NCBI GenBank assembly: GCA_033239525.1
Contig: BSYO01000016.1
Span: 6,645,045 to 6,709,044 of the forward strand
Reading direction: 5' to 3'
Length of the DNA stretch: 64,000 nt
From: Nepenthes gracilis
Taxonomy: Eukaryota > Streptophyta > Magnoliopsida > Caryophyllales > Nepenthaceae
Positions 59,016 to 64,000 of the stretch are shown here, piece by piece. The stretch's first letter is position 1, and each line of letters starts with the position of its first letter. A program made the translations under genes and the position numbers. The notes beneath the pieces are model-generated. The model was not told the origin of the DNA, did no database searches, and saw nothing but the letters and a program-made list of their open reading frames with translations.

Positions 59016-60070
59016 GTACACACGCTTCACACAGCGGTTTCCCCTATCCCTGTCGGCCACCAGAATCGGCAACAGCAGCAGCGTCGCCTCCGGCCCATCT
59101 CACAACGACGGCGTCCGCACCACCTCCATCATCGAACTCTCATAGTGGCACACCAAGTTAGTGGTACTGTTCCCTCGTCCAGAAGCCAATTATCATGGGT
59201 GATGAGAGAAGCTCCAATTTTTCATTATTCACAAGAAAATCATTAGATTTTATAGCCTAAGTTCATCAGTTATTACGTCCCAAATCATCCTAAGCCCCTG
59301 AAGTGGTTCCGTTTCCATCGTCCAAACCCGATGCTCTATTTTTTCCTCACTTCCCGATTCATCACTGAATTGAAACAATTAGCACAAATCACCCCATGAA
59401 GGCATAAAATCACCTTTTAGGAATAAAAGATCAACGATTTACTTGTGACTAATGGGTCCGTGTTCCCTGGCCACAGCCGGCTACTAAATTCAGCTGGAAA
59501 AACGGGAAACGGAGCATGTTGCTTTATTTCCTCAACGACACCCCAAAGTCCCCAAAGCGATCGTGGCACAGCATGCAAAACTGATTCTTCATGATTTCAT
59601 TAATTAATTTACAAAGTCTTAATTCATCACTGATTCAAAAGCCAGTCGAATCCTCACTGAGCCGAAGCTTTGTGTTCGGGTTTTCCAAATCAAAACCCTC
59701 GATTTTCCACCGTTTCCCACCAAATTGGTTATGGAATCAAAGATTTAGGCATTAATAAGAATAAAGGAAGGATTAATTTTTGTGATGGAGAATTTTACTT
59801 ACATCACGGTGGTGGTCGACGGCGGCGGCTCCACTTCATTCTTCCCCTTTCGTTCGTCCTCTCCGGCCCCTCCCCTAAACCCTAATACTGCCCTAAATAA
59901 GGAGGAAGAGTTGGTTAGGGTTTTCCCAAAGTTTCCATACGGCTCTTGATCCCCTTCCTCCCCCACCGCCTTCCTTCTTCTCCCTTTCCCTCTTCTTCCT
60001 TCCCTTTCCTTTTCTTCTCTTCTTTCATTCTTTCCTTTTTCTTTCTATTTCTTCCCTTCCCACTTACCGT

Positions 60071-60071
<1 letters not shown>

Positions 60072-60128
<57 letters not shown>
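60072..60128. repeat. (TTA)n microsatellite
   Basis: About eighteen TTA units followed by a short TA run, near the end of the solo LTR. Confidence 0.95.
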
Positions 60129-60130
<2 letters not shown>

Positions 60131-60349
60131 TTGATATATATATATATATATATGTACATATACATGTTTTTAATTAGCTAAATTAGATTTCGTGGCCCAA
60201 ATATTTATTCTTAGATTTGTTGATCTAAATATTTTAACTTATTGGGCTCACGCACCAGTCTAATGATAAAATTTTTCGGCCCATCGTTGGTTAAAATTAT
60301 TAAATAGTTCATCAAAATTAATTTTAAATATTCGTGGCGTTACATGAGG

Positions 60350-61810
60350 TGCTTCCAGAGTTCAACTGTGAGTTACCACGCTAGGACCACGTTGGCTCAG
60401 CCATCAATAGTATGGCTATGGTCATCCTCGATAGAGGATCTCCGGGTGGGAAGCTTCCGAAGTGAGGATGGCGGCATCTCGCCTTCCCCTTTGTTATGAA
60501 ATTGCTTCCCATTCACTTTTTGCAGCACCTTGTCCCTGGTTCAGACGCTTCCATGGGAAGGTAGAGGGTGGCTGCCTGGTACTTTGGCTGGTACTGTCTT
60601 CCTAGTATGTGCCTTTCCAGAACCAGTTTCCAGGATAGTGCTGCAAAATCGTCATTCCATGTATGTTATCTTCTTTTTTTCACTATGTACATTCGCTGAT
60701 GTAAGCCTTATACTTTATAAAAGAAATCAATGAATGAACCTTCTGAGTATTGTTCTATTTCTTGCCTTGTGTCTTCTGACTTTTTTGTATGGCTTTGGAT
60801 GGTTGAAATACTTGTATGTAGCTATGGGCTGCTTGGCGTCCGCTGCCTAATAGTCTAGGCAGCCAGTAGCTCAATCTTTTGGTGATCTGCCTCTCGGCTG
60901 GCCTTCCAAGCACTTGGCTGGGGGGCTCATCAGGTGAATTATTCTAAGCCTGCCAAGACCTCATGCTGTACATTTTGGGCCTTGGAAAAAGGCATGTCAG
61001 GGCATCGTTGATTGCACCATGTGCCGTCACTTCAATCAACCGTCTCGGTACATTGATTGCTTGGGGAAGCAAGGCATCAAGCACCATTATGGCGCTCACG
61101 AAAAGACGTGCTACAGCTTACTTGGGCAATGGCACGTATTGCTGCAATTGCACCGATTTTCTTTCCTTGAACGACACCACTTCTAGTAGGGTTGTGGCTT
61201 ATTTAAGCGTTAGCCCCTGAGCCATCTCTTCCACCACCTTCAGAGCATCTTTGCCTTAACTCGTTGCACTTTTCGCCGATTTGCTAGCCCTTGAATGGCT
61301 TCCTAGCGCATCTCTTGCATTCGATCGACCCTGTCCCACAGAGATGTGGAACTTTTAATCAGCGAGGGGTACTTTTTTGACTTCGCCTCATTTGCCGTTT
61401 CCAGTGCTGGTGAGGCGTCTTGCTTTCCTCCTCGTGGGTTCATTACTGTTTATAAGGAGCATCTATGAGTTGGCTTCTGGCTCCTGCTTTAGAGGCAATT
61501 GTGTGAGATTCTTGTGTCCCTAGGGATCCCTATGGCTTGCTTGCTCCCAGATGCTGCTTGTTATTTGGTTACTCTGTTTATCTTCTTTTGTGCTAGGAGG
61601 CTCACCTTGGACCAAACAAGACGGTGAGTGGGCTTTCTTTGTTCCTCGTGCACAGTTTTAGCTGAACAGGGTGAGGCCATGGTTATCGCGCAGGCTAGAA
61701 GTCTCACTTCTTGTACTTGGCGGTTGACTCCGACTGGCAGGTCCTAAACAGATGGGGCTGAGTCAATAGCTTCTACGCCACTGAACTCCTGCCGCACTAG
61801 GCAGAGATGG
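60350..61810 (+). other. unassigned, possibly the 3' part of a Tat-type element
   Basis: TTATAAAAGAAATCAATGAATG at 60715-60736 resembles the poly(A) region after pol in Tat-2, and GCTTGGC/GGCAGCC-rich text follows at 60830-60930. I see no domain in the frames of this stretch (for example 60963-61220). Confidence 0.4.
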
Positions 61811-62127
61811 GTTAACCACTAACGATGCTGGTTAAAGGGTACCCTGACGTCCTTCGCTGCATTGAAGAGTGGGTCTCTAGTAGCCATCTAGAAGGTGGGT
61901 TAGAGGAGGTTTTGTCCGAAGAGGGCAACTCTACTAGCTCACGGGACTCCTCACCGCCAATTCTACTCGAGGGGCACCAGCGACTTGACACTGCCATGGC
62001 TGGGGGACGTGTGTCTATCTCCGCTAGGCCATCGAGGAGGACGAGTGTTGGTTTGAGGTACAGGGGGCTTTTGGAGGCCCACACTCAGGCCTTGGATCGG
62101 ATAGCTTTGCTTAAAGACGAGCTCTAG
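61811..62127 (+). pseudogene. coiled-coil reading frame, family unknown
   Basis: The frame from 61825 reads GYPDVLRCIEEWVSSSHLEG, a Ser-rich middle, then YRGLLEAHTQALDRIALLKD, which would form a coiled coil and continues as EL, a stop, RTRQ. Its make-up (acidic/Ser-rich followed by coiled coil) recalls the 3' part of the Tat-3 antisense gene, and it lies upstream of a homologue of that gene on the same strand. I cannot show direct similarity. No function is proposed. Confidence 0.4.
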
Positions 62128-62791
62128 AGGACTCGACAATAACTAGTGGACCACCGGTGTGGAAATGCCCAACTTAAGGGCAAACTTGGGCCACTCACAC
62201 CACCAGGGGATAGCCAAGGGTCTGTGCCGAGTGAATCAAGCAGTTGAAGACCCCGAAGTGGCTATTTTGGCAGGCCATAGTTGTGGGCAGGATCTTCTTT
62301 CTATATTCTTGTACTTTGAGGCCGATAGTAGCCTTTGGATATACACTTTGAATATTTTAATAAAACATACTAAACCCTTTTGGTTATCGTCACATGCTAT
62401 ATATGATTTGGATGTTTGAGTCTCACGCTGCATGGCTTGTCAGCCACCAATCTGGGTGGTGTGGACCCCTGGTGGCCTGCTCTTCTAGTAGACTAGACCC
62501 ACGGCCGTTCATTTCGAACACAATTTGGACGGGGGCTAGTCGGATTTGCCTCGGGCTTACAAGGGTCACGTGCCACCAGTTGGCCACTTTGGGAAGCAGT
62601 TGCATCAAGGCTTTAAAATTTGTGGATTTTCTTCTTCTTGTTGGCCACCTTGAGTTTGTCAAACCATCATTACTGACGTTGTTCGATTGACATGCTATAG
62701 CGCCTTGACGAGGGGACGCATGTCGTAGCCACTATGGCAAACGAATTTTTGCCCTCCTTCATGGGCTGTCATTTGGGGCCTAGGTCTTGTT

Positions 62792-62800
62792 TATTTAAAC
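62792..62800 (+). promoter_or_regulatory. TATA-like box upstream of the 62.9-kb Transposase_28-like frame
   Basis: TATTTAAAC, the same nonamer as upstream of the Tat-3 antisense gene, 94 bp before the ATG at 62894. Confidence 0.55.
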
Positions 62801-62893
62801 CCTATGCTACATCGCTATTTCCAGCATTTTCCTTATACTTTCGAATAGCTACGAATTGCTTCTCGTCTACTTTCTCTCCTTCCTTCACCGCTC

Positions 62894-63765
62894 ATGGCTT
62901 TCATAGAGGTCAAATTGATTCTACCCATCTTCACTGCCGTTGACATCTAGACACTATTCTCCCAGTTTAGGATTCCAGGGAATATGGCATTCTTGTTGCT
63001 TGATGAAGATGGCAGGGCTTGCTCCTCATCGGAGAGATTTATTATCGTGTATGAGGTTCACTTGTGGGGTGGACTCCATTTTTCGGTGCCACCAGAGTTG
63101 TACGCCAACTTGATGGCTTAGAGAGTTTCGGTGACGAGGTTTCAATCCAACGCCATCCGATACTTAGTATCTTTGTGTGTCTTCTCTTGTTGCCATGGTT
63201 GCTAGTTCAACATCAGGTTGGTGAGGGAAATTTTTCTCTTAACCCAAACTGGAAACTAGATCTCATTGTCTCCGCGTCCAGGTTTTAACATTAAGGGAGT
63301 GAACCCAGACTCGACAAAGAGTTGAAAAGACTACTGTTTTTATTTGGTGGTTCCTTTTTCAATGAGTGGGGGAACATGCAGCTTGATTTGACTAAGTCCT
63401 TGGAGTGTCACGAGGAGGCCCTAGAGAAACAGTTGATGGACCTTATTCGAGAGCACGCGAGTACCCCGCGAGAAAGGGAGTACTAGTTGACCCCAGAATC
63501 CTTTGCTGCCACCGTGTGGGAGTCTAGCTCCGAGGCGGTTAGTGTTGTTCTTGCACTGTCTGCCGCGTCCTAGAGGATGCCTGGGGCATTGGTCATCCAT
63601 GAGCCCTCTAGTCTACTAGCCAAGCGACAATGCACCTACTCTGCCCATACTTCTTCTGATTCTTCCTTCTCCTCCGGGGAAGATGAGGCAGTGTTGGAGC
63701 GAGTATGTTGGTCCAAGAGGTCTTCGAGGAGGATGGCTCCAGTATTAGCACCCTTGTCAGGCTAG
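62894..63765 (+). pseudogene. second Transposase_28-like gene, broken
   Basis: It starts MAFIEVKLILPIFTAVDI and meets an early stop. FIIVYEVHLWGGLHFSVPPE, a stop and shift, then FQSNAIRYLVSLCVFSCCHG and VNPDSTK match the Tat-3 antisense protein (FIIVYEVHLKGGLRFPVAEE, LQPNAVRYIVSLCVFFRCHG, GNPDSTK) in the same order and spacing. The 3' part (63577-63765) is a Ser/acidic stretch (SSDSSFSSGEDEAVLERV), as in the homologue. By analogy, a Tat element on the minus strand should contain it, with its 3' LTR to the left, but I could not find that LTR. The region continues past the window end. Confidence 0.78.
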
Positions 63766-64000
63766 GCATCCGGGGTCACTGAGTCTGCAGCTAGTGGCAA
63801 GACTTTTGGACACCTTGCATTGACTGTGGGTGACCAGGAAGGCACTCATGAGGGGGCTAGTTTCGGCACCTAGTTCCCGTCGGAGTGGTGTCCCCGCGCA
63901 ATGAGCCCATCTAGTGTCTTCCTGTTGCCGTTGATGAGGAAGTTCGTTGCGGTGACTGGATGGCTGACGCCCCGGTGGGGTCGTCTAATGAGGGCCATAG

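Larger units (their letters stand above)
57431..60344 (+). mobile_element. solo LTR, 2.9 kb (gypsy type)
   Basis: It starts TGTAATGACCCGAGTTTGG and ends TTCGTGGCGTTACA, ends typical of large gypsy LTRs of Tekay/Del type. The pentamer TGAGG borders it on both sides (57426-57430 and 60345-60349). There is no internal coding, PBS or second LTR, so I infer recombination between the two LTRs of a former element. It contains a 303-bp direct duplication and several microsatellites. Confidence 0.82.

Noticed and set aside
58830..59072. Minus-strand frame with alternating Tyr/Ile and Cys/Val
   Set aside because: It is translation of the (TA)n(CA)n microsatellite.

Overview
The window looks like angiosperm (probably eudicot) nuclear DNA from a repeat-rich, heterochromatin-like region. 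Plant LTR-retrotransposon lineages dominate: Ty1/copia, Ty3/gypsy chromovirus-like, and Ty3/gypsy Tat with a second archaeal-type RNase H. Two host-derived pseudogenes keep plant-type GT-AG introns. I found no intact host gene; every recognisable coding region carries stops, frameshifts or deletions. The species cannot be named from the sequence.

Layout. 48-8611: a minus-strand copia element whose right LTR was split by a plus-strand gypsy element (4002-8371). 8612-10855: unassigned DNA and a heavily decayed gypsy pol. 10856-17457: a minus-strand Tat element (Tat-1) that has lost its 3' LTR. 17464-19190: copy 1 of a segmental duplication ending in an alanyl-tRNA synthetase fragment, whose further exons run to 19689. 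21031-26885: a plus-strand Tat element (Tat-2), also without 3' LTR. 27010-33378: a PRP8 (core spliceosome protein) pseudogene in two parts in swapped order, C-terminal part first. 34014-34723: an inverted-repeat element. 35226-36916: copy 2 of the segmental duplication. 36917-43076: a tandem array of about five 1.32-kb units of unknown origin, each built of exon/intron-like blocks. 43077-43294: an LTR plus primer-binding site of a small TRIM-like element. 43396-53300: a plus-strand gypsy element (gypsy-4) cut in two by a complete Tat element (Tat-3, 45698-52156) with 5-bp target-site duplications. 53320-57200: a long inverted repeat around an AGCA-rich core. 57431-60344: a solo LTR of 2.9 kb with a 5-bp duplication. 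61811-63765: remnants of coiled-coil and Tat antisense-type reading frames.

Relationships. Nesting gives an order of events: copia before the inner gypsy; gypsy-4 before Tat-3 before the small retroposon in the Tat-3 5' LTR. The three Tat elements share a primer-binding site of the TGGCRCCG type and a CxxH...C zinc knuckle, and each has short tandem repeats in its 3' region. The Tat-1 and Tat-3 repeats share a core sequence. Tat-3 has no pol but carries on the opposite strand a long broken reading frame resembling the plant 'putative gypsy type transposon' (Transposase_28) family, with its own TATA-like box. A homologue at 62.9 kb has a similar box at similar spacing. The most unusual features are the 1.32-kb array, the permuted PRP8 halves, the antisense Tat gene and a gypsy element whose integrase is replaced by an inverted piece of its own LTR.
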